Numbered from the stretch's first letter, positions 48,945 through 60,660 are shown. The stretch: 64,000 nt of DNA from Actinocorallia sp039871655 (GCF_039871655.1 NZ_JBDPLZ010000007.1:186001-250000), one strand, 5' to 3'. Translations and numbers: made by a program. Notes: generated from the letters alone by a model not told the origin.

Positions 48945-50618
48945 TCACAGGCCGAGCGTCTCCAGGGCGGGAAGCGCGGCGCGCGCCGCCGCGCGGGCCT
49001 GGGAGGCGGTGCGGGCGGCCCGGGCCGCCTCGGCCGCCGCCCGGCACTCGGCCAGGGTGTGGGCGGCCAGGGCCGCGCGGACCAGGGGCAGGGAGGGCGC
49101 GCTCATCGACAGGCTCGTCACGCCCAGGCCGGCCAGCACACAGGCCATGACCGGGTCGGCCGCGGCCTCGCCGCAGACGCCGCAGCCCTTGCCCGCGCCG
49201 ATCGCGGCGGTGGCGGCCAGGGCCATGAGGTCCAGGAGGGCCGGACGCCACGGATCCTGGAGGCGGGTGAGGCTGGTGACCTGGCGGTCCACCGCGAAGA
49301 CGTACTGGGCCAGATCGTTGGTGCCGAGGCTGAAGAAGTCGACCTCGTCGGCGATGTCGCGGGCGCGGATGGCGGCGGCGGGGACCTCGATCATGATGCC
49401 CGCCTGGGTGATGCCCTCGGCCCTGCAGGCCTCGGTGAAGATCCGCGCCTCCTCGGCGTCGGTGACCATCGGCGCCATGACGCGCAGCCGGTCCGAGGGG
49501 AGGCCTTCGGCCGCCTTCGCCAGCGCGCGGAGCTGGGCGCGGAGCACGTGGGGGTGTCGGCGCAGCAGGCGCAGCCCGCGTTCGCCCAGCGCCGGGTTGG
49601 GTTCGACCGCGGCGGGGGGCAGGAAGGGCAGGGGCTTGTCCGCACCCGCGTCCAGGACCCGTACGACGACGCGCGGGAACGCCTTCAGCACCTCGCGGTA
49701 GGAGGCGATCTGCTGCTCCTCGGTGAGGGGGACCGCCTGGTCGAGGAAGAGGTACTCGCTGCGGAAGAGCCCCACGCCTTCGGCTCCGCTGGCCAGGGCG
49801 CGGTCGATGTCCCGGGGGCCGCCGATGTTGGCCAGCAGCGGGACCGGGTGGCCGTCCTTGGTGCGGCCGGGGCCGGTGGCGCTGCCGACGGCCTCGGCGC
49901 GGGCGCGTTCGGCGGCCCTCGCCCGCAGGACCTGGTCCTCCTCGGGGTCGACGGTCAGCCGTCCGGACGCCCCGTCGACCAGGACGTGCGCGCCGTCCTT
50001 CAGCTCCAGCACGCCGGGGCAGGAGACGATCGCGGGGATGCCCATGGCGCGGGCGAGGATCGCGGTGTGCCCGATCGGGCCGCCCTCCTCGGTCACGAAC
50101 GCCACGACCCGGCGCGGATCGAGCAGGGCCAGGTCGGCCGGGGCCAGATCCTGGGTGATCAGCACGTACGGCTCGTCGGCCTCGGGCATCCCGGGGACGG
50201 AGAGCGACATCAGCCGGGCCACCGCCCGGTCCCTCACGTCGTCCAGGTCGCTCACCCGGGCGGACATGTAGTCGCCGGCGCCGGAGATCAGCTCCCGGTA
50301 GAAGCCGAACGACTCGTACACGGCACGGGCCGCGGTGAGCCCCGCGGAGATGCCCACCCTGACCTCGCCGGCCAGGTCGGGGTCGCGGGCCATCATCGCC
50401 TGGGCCGCCAGCACGTCCCCGGCCTCGCCTCCGGCCGCCTTCGCGCGGGCGTCCAGCTCCCGTCCGACGGACTCCAGCGCCTCCAGGGCGCGTTCCGTCT
50501 CCGCTGCGGGGTCACCGGAGAAGTGGTCGGCGGGAGGCTCGGGCACCGCGCCGCTCATGACGCGGACGGGGCCGACGCCTACGCCGGGGCTGACTCCCGT
50601 GCCGAAGAGCTCACGCAT
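48945..50618 (-). CDS. ptsI: Phosphoenolpyruvate-protein phosphotransferase (Enzyme I)
   Basis: 557 residues. Enzyme I starts the sugar phosphotransferase chain by passing phosphate from PEP to HPr. N-domain: GTGVSPGVGVGPV and active His in EEGGPIGHTAILARAMGIPAIV (usual TSHTAI is GHTAI). C-domain: GAEGVGLFRSEYLFL, ERGLRLLRRHP, VPAAAIRARDIADEVDFFSLGTNDLAQYVFAVDR and the active Cys loop GCGVCGEAAADP. Ends in an Ala-rich helix. It overlaps ptsH by eight bases. No Enzyme II gene is in the window. Confidence 0.95.
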   Translation of the reverse strand: MRELFGTGVSPGVGVGPVRVMSGAVPEPPADHFSGDPAAETERALEALESVGRELDARAKAAGGEAGDVLAAQAMMARDPDLAGEVRVGISAGLTAARAVYESFGFYRELISGAGDYMSARVSDLDDVRDRAVARLMSLSVPGMPEADEPYVLITQDLAPADLALLDPRRVVAFVTEEGGPIGHTAILARAMGIPAIVSCPGVLELKDGAHVLVDGASGRLTVDPEEDQVLRARAAERARAEAVGSATGPGRTKDGHPVPLLANIGGPRDIDRALASGAEGVGLFRSEYLFLDQAVPLTEEQQIASYREVLKAFPRVVVRVLDAGADKPLPFLPPAAVEPNPALGERGLRLLRRHPHVLRAQLRALAKAAEGLPSDRLRVMAPMVTDAEEARIFTEACRAEGITQAGIMIEVPAAAIRARDIADEVDFFSLGTNDLAQYVFAVDRQVTSLTRLQDPWRPALLDLMALAATAAIGAGKGCGVCGEAAADPVMACVLAGLGVTSLSMSAPSLPLVRAALAAHTLAECRAAAEAARAARTASQARAAARAALPALETLGL

Positions 50619-50883
50619 TCGTCTCCGAGAACTGCGCGAACAGGCTCGCCAGGCGGTCCAGGATCTCCTCGGCCCCCTCGCCCTCGGCGCGCAGCCGCAG
50701 GTGCTCGCCCGGACGGGCGTCCAGGGCCAGGACCGCCAGGATGCTCTTGGCGTTCACCAGCTCGCCCGTGTAACGCCCCACACTGACCTCGACCGGACAC
50801 TGGGCGGCAGCCCTCACGAACTCCGCCGCCGGCCGGGAGTGCAGGCCGACCATCGACTCGACTTTCACCAGACGCTCAGCCAT
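50611..50883 (-). CDS. ptsH: Phosphocarrier protein HPr
   Basis: 90 residues from ATG 50883 with AAGGAGG eight bases upstream. Active-site His in MVGLHSRPAAEFVRAA, and the Ser region VNAKSILAVLALDARPGEHLRLRAEG as in other HPr. It relays phosphate from Enzyme I to the sugar-specific Enzymes II. 85 bases after the SIS gene and overlapping ptsI, so the three genes form one operon. Confidence 0.95.
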   Translation of the reverse strand: MAERLVKVESMVGLHSRPAAEFVRAAAQCPVEVSVGRYTGELVNAKSILAVLALDARPGEHLRLRAEGEGAEEILDRLASLFAQFSETNA

Positions 50884-50968
50884 GATCCTCCTTCTGGGGT
50901 GGATTGTTCCAGAGAGCCGAGCTGCGGCCGGCCGGAACAGCAGGAAAGTTGCAGAGTGGTAAATCAGA

Positions 50969-52012
50969 CTATGCACCCGTTTGGGTCACTTTATTCAAAC
51001 CACGGGGTACGTCCGGATTAATCCCAAGTCGACCGGCCAATCTCTCGACCATCACTTGACCCGGGACCACCAGGGCCAGCGGGGCCGTCCACTCCGGGAG
51101 CTCCGGCCCCGGCAGGGCCAGGGAGCACGCCCCCGCCAGCACCGGCCCGCCGCCGATCCCGTAGGCGCGGGCGCCCGCCCTCGTCACCCGGGCCGCCAGC
51201 GCGGCCGTGCCCTCCAGGACCGGGCTGCCCTCCACGCCCAGCACGAGCGCCGGAGTGGTCTCGTCCACGACCGCCATGGGCCCGTGCAGAAGATCGGCGT
51301 AGGACAGGCCCATCGCGTGCAGGTAGCACGCCTCCTTGAGCTTGAGGGCCAGCTCCAGCGCGGTGCCGAAGGCCAGTCCTCGCGCCGAGACGACGACGCC
51401 CCGCACCCCGGACAGCTCCTCGACGATCCGGGGCAGCGCCTCGGCCGCCTCGGTGGCCTCGATCAGACGCTCGACCTCGTCCGGGACGCGGACCAGGTCG
51501 GCGAGGTCGACGTCCGCGCCCAGGGCCGCCCCCAGGACCGACAGCGCGGCCAGCTGGGTGGTGTAGGTCTTGGTCGCCGGAACCGCCAGCTCCTCGCCGG
51601 CCTCGGTGATCAGCGCCGCGTCCGCGGCCTCCGCCAGCGGGGAGCCCCGCCCGTTGGTCACCGCGACGGTCCGCGCCCCGCAGTCCTTCGCCCAGGCCAG
51701 CGTCTGGACGATCTCCTCGGTCCGGCCGGACTGGCTGATCGCCACCGCGAGCACCCCGTCCAGGTCGATCCTGCCGCGGTAGGTCGTCGCGATGGAGGGC
51801 GCCGCGAGGGTGGCGAGCCGCCCCGCGCGGGCCTCCACCAGGTAGCGGCCGTAGACGGCCGCGTTGTCGGAGGAGCCCCGGGCGATGAACAGCACCTGGC
51901 GGGTCCGGGCGGCCAGCCTCTCCAGCTCCCCGATCCGGGGGACCAGGGAGCCGATGGTCCTGCGCAGCGCCTCCGGCTGCTCGCCGATCTCGTGCCTCAT
52001 CCGCGTGGGCAT
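50969..52012 (-). CDS. SIS-domain amino-sugar isomerase/deaminase (NagB-II/AgaS-like)
   Basis: 347 residues from ATG 52012 with AAGGGAAGGA upstream. Two SIS domains: ARQVLFIARGSSDNAAVYGRYLVE, VLAVAISQSGRTEEIVQTLAWAKDCGARTVAVTN (residues about 35-165) and GVVVSARGLAFGTALELALKLKEACYLHAMGLSYADLLHGPMAVVDE (200-260), as in the isomerase half of GlmS without the glutaminase. Such stand-alone proteins convert glucosamine-6-phosphate to fructose-6-phosphate plus ammonia (NagB-II) or handle galactosamine. Co-transcribed with ptsH-ptsI and divergent from the GntR gene. Confidence 0.88.
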   Translation of the reverse strand: MPTRMRHEIGEQPEALRRTIGSLVPRIGELERLAARTRQVLFIARGSSDNAAVYGRYLVEARAGRLATLAAPSIATTYRGRIDLDGVLAVAISQSGRTEEIVQTLAWAKDCGARTVAVTNGRGSPLAEAADAALITEAGEELAVPATKTYTTQLAALSVLGAALGADVDLADLVRVPDEVERLIEATEAAEALPRIVEELSGVRGVVVSARGLAFGTALELALKLKEACYLHAMGLSYADLLHGPMAVVDETTPALVLGVEGSPVLEGTAALAARVTRAGARAYGIGGGPVLAGACSLALPGPELPEWTAPLALVVPGQVMVERLAGRLGINPDVPRGLNKVTQTGA

Positions 52013-52028
52013 GGCGTCCTTCCCTTGA

Positions 52029-52057
52029 ACCGGTCTAGTCCGGACCATACCAGTATG
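52029..52057. promoter_or_regulatory. DasR-like (dre) operator candidate
   Basis: ACCGGTCTAGTCCGGA (52029-52044) resembles the Streptomyces DasR site core TGGTCTAGACCA (nine of twelve), and CATAC-CA-GTATG (52046-52057) is a second short palindrome. Both lie between the divergent SIS-ptsHI operon and the GntR gene. Confidence 0.55.
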
Positions 52058-52127
52058 TACTCTACCGTTATGAAAACATGACCTAACACGACGACGCAGG
52101 CCCTTCTCCCCCTGAGGTGGTAAAGAC

Positions 52128-52861
52128 TTGACCGCCATCGACGCCTCCAGCCCGGTGCCGAAATACGTCCAGCTACGCGGTCGCCTCCTCGACCTGATCG
52201 ACGAGGCGGGGCTCGGAGCCGACGCGCCCATGCCGTCCGAACGGGAGCTGTGCCAGAGCTACGGCCTGTCCCGCATGACCGTCCGCCAGGCGGTGGACCA
52301 GCTCGTCGCGGAGGGCAGGCTGTACCGCGTGCCGGGCAAGGGCACCTTCGTCGCCCGCCCCAAGATCGACATGCCGCTGCGGTTGAGCTCCTCCTTCACC
52401 GCCGAGATGCAGGCGCGCGGCATGAGGCCCGGCTCCGTCGACCTCGACCAGCGCACCGTCCCGGCCCTCGGCCACGTGGCCAAGGGCCTCGGCGTCGCCC
52501 CCGGCTCCCCCGTGCACATCATCGAACGGCTGCGCACCGCGGACGGCACCCCCATGGCCCTGGAGCGCTGCCACATCCCCGCCGCCCTCGCCCCCGACCT
52601 GTTGACCGTCCGCACCCAGGGGCAGTCCCTCTACGACCTCCTGGAACGCCGCTACGGCATCGTCTTCGACTCCGGCGACCAGACCGTGGAGGCGAGCATC
52701 GTCGCCCCCGGCGACGCCGAACTCCTCCACCTCCCCCACGGCAGCCCGGTCCTGCTGCTGCACCGCCGCTCCTACCAGAACTCCCTCTGCGCCGAGCTCA
52801 CCGAGTCCACCTACCGCGCGGACCGCTACCAGCTCCACACCAGCCTCGCCCGCTCCCGCTG
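52128..52861 (+). CDS. GntR/HutC family regulator, DasR-like
   Basis: 244 residues from TTG 52128 with GAGGTGG seven bases upstream. The winged HTH (PKYVQLRGRLLDLIDEAGLGADAPMPSERELCQSYGLSRMTVRQAVDQLVAEGRLYRVPGKGTFVARPK) is followed by a UTRA effector domain (LRLSSSFTAEMQARGMRP, VHIIERLRTADGTPMALERCHIP, AELTESTYRADRYQL). DasR and NagR in this group sense GlcN-6-P or GlcNAc-6-P and control amino-sugar and PTS genes, consistent with the divergent SIS-ptsHI operon. Whether it is true DasR cannot be told. Confidence 0.88.
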
Positions 52862-52942
52862 AGACCCCGGCCCTTCCCCGGCATGACGCGGAATTTACCG
52901 GGCCGCCCGTATCAGCGGGGCGCTCCCGACCCTCTGTCAGAT

Positions 52943-52963
52943 GCGCGCGCACAGGGCGCGCGC
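52943..52963 (+). other. Hairpin before the Rv3235-like gene
   Basis: GCGCGCGC (52943-52950) with GCGCGCGC (52956-52963), loop ACAGG, located about five bases before the GAGGAGG ribosome site at 52968-52975. It may be the GntR terminator or a leader hairpin of the next gene. Confidence 0.4.
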
Positions 52964-52979
52964 GTCGAGAGGAGGTCTC

Positions 52980-53450
52980 ATGCCGCGCTTGCGAGTGGTC
53001 CGTCTGGTCTCGGTCATGGACGTCACGGCCCGCGAGGACTGGACGCCGGAGACCGGCGGGAGCCTCGCCTTCAAGCCCTATCCCTGCGAAGAGCACGCCC
53101 GGGGCGCCCCCGGCGGCGTCGAGGAGCTCGGACCCGCCGCCGACCGGGTGATCTGGGTGGCCGCCGAGGTCTTCGCCGGCCGCCGCCCCTTCCAGCAGCT
53201 GGCCTCCCTGGCCACCGCCGAGCTGGCCGGCGCCCTCACCAGGCAGGCGTCCCGCCCCCGCGACCGCCTGCCGATCCGCCCCGGCGCCCCCCGCATCCGC
53301 AACCGCCGCATCCAGGAGCCCCGCGACGGCGTCGCCGAGATCACCGCCACCGTCGTGATCGGCGGCCGGATCCAGCCCATCGCCCTGCGCCTGGTCCTCC
53401 TGCGCGGCCGCTGGAAGTGCGCGGCCCTGGAGACCGTCATTCCCTCCTGA
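52980..53450 (+). CDS. Rv3235 family protein
   Basis: 156 residues from ATG 52980 (GAGGAGG, short spacing). The core from residue 60 (VAAEVFAGRRPFQQLASLATAELAGALTRQA... IRNRRIQEPRDGVAEITATVVIGGRIQPIALRLVLLRGRWKCAALETV) is the Rv3235-like fold, a small beta-rich domain found next to secA in actinobacteria. Function unknown; the conserved secA neighbourhood hints at a role linked to it. It converges with secA across a strong terminator. Confidence 0.8.
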   Translation: MPRLRVVRLVSVMDVTAREDWTPETGGSLAFKPYPCEEHARGAPGGVEELGPAADRVIWVAAEVFAGRRPFQQLASLATAELAGALTRQASRPRDRLPIRPGAPRIRNRRIQEPRDGVAEITATVVIGGRIQPIALRLVLLRGRWKCAALETVIPS

Positions 53451-53541
53451 TCCCCGCCCGGCTCCCGGCCCCCACCGGTCCGGACGAAGGATCGCGTCCC
53501 GCCGCCCGAGCCCGCCGGGCGGCGGGACGGCGGAGAGGAAA

Positions 53542-53581
53542 CACGACCGCCGCCCGTCCGGAAGGACGGGCGGCGGTCGTG
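53542..53581. terminator. Terminator between the Rv3235-like gene and secA
   Basis: A perfect 18-bp stem (53542-53559 with 53564-53581) and GGAA tetraloop, 18 bases past the secA stop and about 90 past the convergent gene's stop. The longest perfect stem in the window. Confidence 0.9.
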
Positions 53582-53599
53582 GAGATCACTCCGAAGGCG

Positions 53600-56350
<2,751 letters not shown>

Positions 56351-56550
56351 TCTCGGAAGCTCCTTGCAGATCGGATAGCCGCACGTGGGTGGGAACCCCT
56401 GTCGCGCATACCACTCTTAGCCTGTCCATCCTAGGTGAGGTCCAGGATGGTGCAGGTCACCCTCGCGCGCAATTCGTTCCTGTGGGCAAACGGACCGGCG
56501 GCGGGCACGGTTCCCCGCACATACGGCCCGGTGGCCGCTTACGGTCAGTA
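56351..56550. promoter_or_regulatory. secA upstream region with inverted repeat
   Basis: 200 bases without a gene. CCATCCT (56426-56432) and AGGATGG (56444-56450) form an inverted repeat with an 11-base loop, about 76-100 bases before the start of secA. In an mRNA it would be a leader hairpin; in DNA an operator. No clear promoter elements were assigned. Confidence 0.4.
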
Positions 56551-57843
56551 TCACAGGCGGCCGGCGGCCTTCAACGCCAGATAGGCGTCGGCCAGGGCCG
56601 GAGCCAGCGCGTCCGGCGGGGCGTCCACCACCTCGACCCCGTATCCGCGCAGCTCGGCGGTGATCCGCCGCCGCTCGCCGCGCGCCCGCTCGGCCGCCGC
56701 CGCGTCGTAGACGGCCGCCAGGTCCCCGCGCGCCGCGGCCATCTCCTCCACCCTCGGGTCGGACACCGCGGCGATCATCACCAGGTGCCGGGAGGTGAGC
56801 CGCGGCAGCAGCGGGATCAGCCCCTCCTCCAGGGCCGCGGCGTTCAGTTCGGTGAGCAGGACGACGAGGCTGCGCTGGCGGGAGCGGGCCAGCAGCGCCG
56901 AGACCATCCCGGCCGCGTCCGACTCGATCAGCTCCGGCTCCAGCGGGGCCATCGCCCGCACCATCGCGGGCAGCAGCTCCGTGCGCGGCACCCCCTCGAC
57001 CCTGGCCCGCACCCGCCGGTCGTAGGCGAGCAGGTCCACCCGGTCGCCGGCCCGCGAGGCCAGCGCGCCCAGCAGGAGCGCCGCGTCCATCGAGCAGTCC
57101 AGCCGGGGGATGTCGCCGACCCGCCCGGCCGAGGTGCGGCCGGTGTCGAGGATGAGGAAGATCCGCCTGTCCCGTTCCGGACGCCAGGTCCGCACGACGA
57201 CGTCCCCGCGCCGCGCGGTGGCCCGCCAGTCGATCGAGCGGACGTCGTCGCCGGCGACGTACTCGCGCAGGGAGTCGAACTCGGTGCCCTGGCCGCGGAT
57301 CAGCGCGACGTGCTGGCCCGTCAGTTCCCGAAGCTTCCGGAGTTTCGCGGGCAGATGCCGACGCGAGGGAAAAGCCGGAAGAACCCGGAGCGTCCACGGC
57401 GAAGGCCGCGTCAGCTGCCGAGCCGCCAGCCCCAGCGGGCCGGTGGAGCGGACGGTGACCGACACCGGCGACCTGTCGCCGCGCCGTGTCGGGGTCAGCG
57501 TCACGTCGACGCGCCGCCGCTCTCCCGGGGGCAGCGTGATCTCGGCCGTCCGGGGAGAGGCCCCGGCGCTCGGCGGCCAGGCGTCTCGCACCACCGCGCG
57601 CACCCGCCTCGTGCCGAGGTTCTCCACCACCAGCCCGACGGAGGCGGACTCCCCCAGACGGACATTGGTGTCGCCCGAACGGTGCAGCACCAGCTTGCGG
57701 ACGTTCCCCGCGAGCGCGAAGTCCACGGCCACGGCCACGGCGAGCACCCCGATGATCGCGCCGATCACCCATCCATACGGGAAGAACAGCGGCAGCACCG
57801 CGGCCAGCAGCGCCAGCAGCCCGACCCGTCCGGTGAGCGCCAT
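56551..57843 (-). CDS. DUF58 domain protein
   Basis: 430 residues from ATG 57843, which overlaps the stop of the MoxR gene by one base (TAATG). Two membrane helices at the start (VGLLALLAAVLPLFFPYGWVIGAIIGVLAVAVAV), then a beta-domain (about 70-190) and the DUF58 core with a vWA-like fold (RELTGQHVALIRGQGTEFDSLREYVAGDDVRSIDWRATARRGDVVVRTWRPERDRRIFLILDTGRTSAG). DUF58 and MoxR pairs act with vWA proteins as folding or metal-insertion helpers. Last gene of a five-gene operon on the minus strand. Confidence 0.9.
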   Translation of the reverse strand: MALTGRVGLLALLAAVLPLFFPYGWVIGAIIGVLAVAVAVDFALAGNVRKLVLHRSGDTNVRLGESASVGLVVENLGTRRVRAVVRDAWPPSAGASPRTAEITLPPGERRRVDVTLTPTRRGDRSPVSVTVRSTGPLGLAARQLTRPSPWTLRVLPAFPSRRHLPAKLRKLRELTGQHVALIRGQGTEFDSLREYVAGDDVRSIDWRATARRGDVVVRTWRPERDRRIFLILDTGRTSAGRVGDIPRLDCSMDAALLLGALASRAGDRVDLLAYDRRVRARVEGVPRTELLPAMVRAMAPLEPELIESDAAGMVSALLARSRQRSLVVLLTELNAAALEEGLIPLLPRLTSRHLVMIAAVSDPRVEEMAAARGDLAAVYDAAAAERARGERRRITAELRGYGVEVVDAPPDALAPALADAYLALKAAGRL

Positions 57844-58823
57844 TACCGCGGCGTGGGGACGGTCGTCAGCACCCCTTCGAGCACCCCGTCCGCCGTGGCG
57901 CCTTCGAGTTCGGCCTCCGGACGGAGCTGGATGCGGTGCCGCAGGGTGGGCCGCGCCAGCGCCTTCACGTCGTCCGGGGTGACGTAGTCGCGTCCCGACA
58001 GCCACGCCCAGGCCCGCGAGGTGTTCAGCAACGCCGTCGCGCCGCGCGGAGACGCGCCGAGCTGCAGTGAGGGGGACTCCCGGGTGGCCCGGCAGAGGTC
58101 GACGATGTAGGCGATGACCTTCTGGTCCACGTGCAGATGGCGGACGGCCTCACGTCCCGCTTCGAGGTCGGTCGCGCCCGCGACGGGGCTGATCGCCGAC
58201 AGGTCGCGCGGGTCGAAGCCCGTCGCGTGGCGCTGCACCACGCCGATCTCCTCGTCCCGGGTGGGCAGCGGGACCGTCAGCTTCAGCAGGAACCTGTCCA
58301 GCTGCGCCTCCGGCAGCGGGTACGTGCCCTCGTACTCGATCGGGTTCTGGGTGGCGCAGACGACGAACGGGTCGGGCAGCGCGAACGGCGTGCCGTCCAC
58401 CGACACCTGCCGCTCCTCCATCGCCTCCAGCAGCGACGCCTGCGTCTTGGGCGGCGTCCTGTTGATCTCGTCCGCCAGCAGCAGGTTGGTGAAGACGGGC
58501 CCCCTCCGGAACTCGAACTCCGCCGACCTCGCGTCGTAGATCAGCGATCCCGTCACGTCGCCCGGCATCAGGTCGGGGGTGAACTGCACCCGTTTGAACT
58601 CCAGGTCCAGCGCCTGCGCCAGCGTCCGCACCAGCAGCGTCTTGGCGACCCCGGGCACCCCTTCCAGCAGCACATGGCCCCTGCACAGCAGCGCGATCAC
58701 CAGCCCGGTGACCACCGCGTCCTGCCCGACCACGGCCTTGGCGACCTCCCCGCGCAACGCGGCAAGGGAACGCCTGGCATCCGCCACGGGAAGCCCCGTG
58801 TCGATCACTGTCTCGTCGCTCAT
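57843..58823 (-). CDS. MoxR family AAA+ ATPase
   Basis: 326 residues. Walker A HVLLEGVPGVAKTLLVRTLAQ, Walker B LLADEINRTPPKTQASLLEAM, sensor 1 FVVCATQNPIEYEGTYPLPEAQLDRFLL and lid domain with sensor 2 (SPRGATALLNTSRAWAWLSGRDYVTPDDVKALARP). MoxR proteins assemble or activate partner complexes with DUF58/vWA proteins. Overlaps the DUF4350 gene by ATGA and the DUF58 gene by one base, so they are made together. Confidence 0.93.
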   Translation of the reverse strand: MSDETVIDTGLPVADARRSLAALRGEVAKAVVGQDAVVTGLVIALLCRGHVLLEGVPGVAKTLLVRTLAQALDLEFKRVQFTPDLMPGDVTGSLIYDARSAEFEFRRGPVFTNLLLADEINRTPPKTQASLLEAMEERQVSVDGTPFALPDPFVVCATQNPIEYEGTYPLPEAQLDRFLLKLTVPLPTRDEEIGVVQRHATGFDPRDLSAISPVAGATDLEAGREAVRHLHVDQKVIAYIVDLCRATRESPSLQLGASPRGATALLNTSRAWAWLSGRDYVTPDDVKALARPTLRHRIQLRPEAELEGATADGVLEGVLTTVPTPR

Positions 58824-60007
58824 CGCAGTCGTTTCTCTAGATCGTCCAAAAGGTCGGCCAGCCGGACGAGCTCCGTGTCGTCCACCGGATCAGGACCGTA
58901 CAGCGCCCAGGAGGCGGTCTGGTGGTCCCATCCTGTACGTGATGCCACCAGAGTGGCGATTTCTTGGGCTTTGCCGAGATCGGTGGCGGCACTGCGCGGA
59001 AGGCCCAGAAGGGGGACGAGGCGTTCCCGCGCCGACTCGCGCAGGGCGAGGGCCGCCCGGTCACGGGCCCGCGCGGCGCGGTAGAGGCGGGACCTGCCCT
59101 CGACCGTCTCGGCCGAGCGGACGGCCACCGGCAGGCGCTCGACCACCACCGGGCCGAGGCGGCGGGCCCGCCACAGGGCCAGCAGCACCACCGCGACGAA
59201 CAGCTGCCAGAAGAAGAGGGAGACGCCGGGCGGGACGAGCTCGCCCAGGCTCTTGTCGCCGGCCTCCTCCTCGACGGGCAGGTCCGGCATCAGCCAGGCG
59301 ACCCGTTCACCGGCGGAGAGGAGGCTCATGCCGAGGGCGGCGTTGCCCTCCTCCAACAGCTCGTCGTTGACGAGGGGCTCGCCGGAGCCCAGCACCGTGA
59401 CGGTCCTGTCCCCGACGGCGAGGCGGACGAGCCGGGGCAGCTTCTCGTCTCCCGCGGGATAGCAGGAGACCGCCCCGCCGGGGGCCGTGAAGACATGGGA
59501 GCCGCCGAAGGAGACCCTCCCCGCGGCCTGTGCCTCGGCGAGCGTGCAGGATGGCTCGGCCGTCCCGGCCGCGGACGTGGCGCGGAGGACGCCGGGCGCG
59601 AGCGCCTCGAGCGCGGCGTCCGTCGGCTCGACCAGCAGCAGGTTCCCGGGCGCCGCGGCCAGCTCCTCCAGGTCCTCGTCGGTGAGCCGCTCGCTGCGCA
59701 CCACGACCAGCGAGAAGCCGCGGACCGCCATCAGCCTCGCCTCTTCGGCCGTCCTGACCGTGGTCACCGGCGTCCCGTTCCGGCGCGTGATCTCCACCAG
59801 GGCGCGGCTGCCGACGCCGTCGGGGGACTCGGGGTCGAGGTATCCGCCGGTCTCCTCCGGCCGGAGCGCCGCCAGCAGGACCGCGACCACGGCCAGGGCG
59901 AGGACCGTCAGGACGATCCCGCGCCAGCGCCGCACCCGCCGTCCGGCGACCTGCGCGGCGCTCTCCGGACCCGCCGCGCCCACCACACCCGTCACGGGCT
60001 TCGTCAC
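58820..60007 (-). CDS. DUF4350 membrane protein
   Basis: 395 residues from GTG 60007 of a GTGA overlap. One N-terminal helix (GIVLTVLALAVVAVLLAAL, residues 28-46), a soluble extracytoplasmic domain like DUF4350 (GSRALVEITRRNGTPVTTVRTAEEARLM..., LLLVEPTDAALEALAPG, AVGDRTVTVLGSGEPLVNDELLEEGNAALGMSLLS), a second helix (FFWQLFVAVVLLALWRARRLGP) and a cytoplasmic helical tail. Conserved neighbour of MoxR-DUF58 in actinobacteria; function unknown. Confidence 0.87.
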   Translation of the reverse strand: MTKPVTGVVGAAGPESAAQVAGRRVRRWRGIVLTVLALAVVAVLLAALRPEETGGYLDPESPDGVGSRALVEITRRNGTPVTTVRTAEEARLMAVRGFSLVVVRSERLTDEDLEELAAAPGNLLLVEPTDAALEALAPGVLRATSAAGTAEPSCTLAEAQAAGRVSFGGSHVFTAPGGAVSCYPAGDEKLPRLVRLAVGDRTVTVLGSGEPLVNDELLEEGNAALGMSLLSAGERVAWLMPDLPVEEEAGDKSLGELVPPGVSLFFWQLFVAVVLLALWRARRLGPVVVERLPVAVRSAETVEGRSRLYRAARARDRAALALRESARERLVPLLGLPRSAATDLGKAQEIATLVASRTGWDHQTASWALYGPDPVDDTELVRLADLLDDLEKRLR

Positions 60008-60660
60008 ACCGCCTCCAAGGGCCGGGGCCGGGCCGCCTGGACCGCCTGGTCCAGGCCGGTCAGCAACTGGTAGCCCTCGGCCGTGCCGGGCCTGTCCCCG
60101 TACCAGACGTCGTCGAACACCCGCGTCCCAGGAGCGAGGTCCACGGGAAGGACCGCGCCGACCTCGACGGCCAGTTCCCGGGCGGTGCGCCCGGGCCGCG
60201 GGTCGAGGATCGCGCGTTCCTCCAGATCCCGGGCGATCGCCCGCAGCCGTTCCCTGATCGCCTCGGCCCAGCGTTCCTCCGCGGCGTGCGCCTCGGCCGC
60301 CGCCCGGTGGTCGGCCGCCCGGCTCGGCACGTCCTCCAGCAGCGCCCTGCCGGACTTGACGTTGCCGCGCCCGCGCATCCACCACCACACCGCGGCGATC
60401 AGCACGACCGCCAGCAGGAGCAGGATCACCAGCGTGAACGAGCCGCCGCCCTGGCCGGGACCGGGGCCCGGGGCGTCCGGCATGATCTCCTTCAGCCACT
60501 CCTCGACCTGGTCGAGCGCCTTGTCGATGAAGGAGGGACGGTCACGGTGGTAGACGGGCTTCTCCAGCTCGTCCTCGGCCATCCGGCGCGCCGTCTCCCG
60601 GTCCACCGGGTCCAGGAGGCTCATCGGGCTCATCGGGTTCCTCGGGCTCATCGGATTCAC
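60004..60660 (-). CDS. DUF4129 domain membrane protein
   Basis: About 218 residues. The start is uncertain: GTG 60660 in a GTGA overlap, or ATG at 60651, 60633 or 60624; the segment NPMSPRNPMSPMS is a short repeat with several Met codons and AGGA just before ATG 60633. One helix at about 70-90 (FTLVILLLLAVVLIAAVWWW), then the DUF4129 domain (EERWAEAIRERLRAIARDLEERAILDPRPGRTARELAVEVGAVLP... FDDVWYGDRPGTAEGYQLL), found near transglutaminases and DUF58 clusters. Overlaps both neighbours by four bases. Confidence 0.85.
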   Translation of the reverse strand: MNPMSPRNPMSPMSLLDPVDRETARRMAEDELEKPVYHRDRPSFIDKALDQVEEWLKEIMPDAPGPGPGQGGGSFTLVILLLLAVVLIAAVWWWMRGRGNVKSGRALLEDVPSRAADHRAAAEAHAAEERWAEAIRERLRAIARDLEERAILDPRPGRTARELAVEVGAVLPVDLAPGTRVFDDVWYGDRPGTAEGYQLLTGLDQAVQAARPRPLEAV

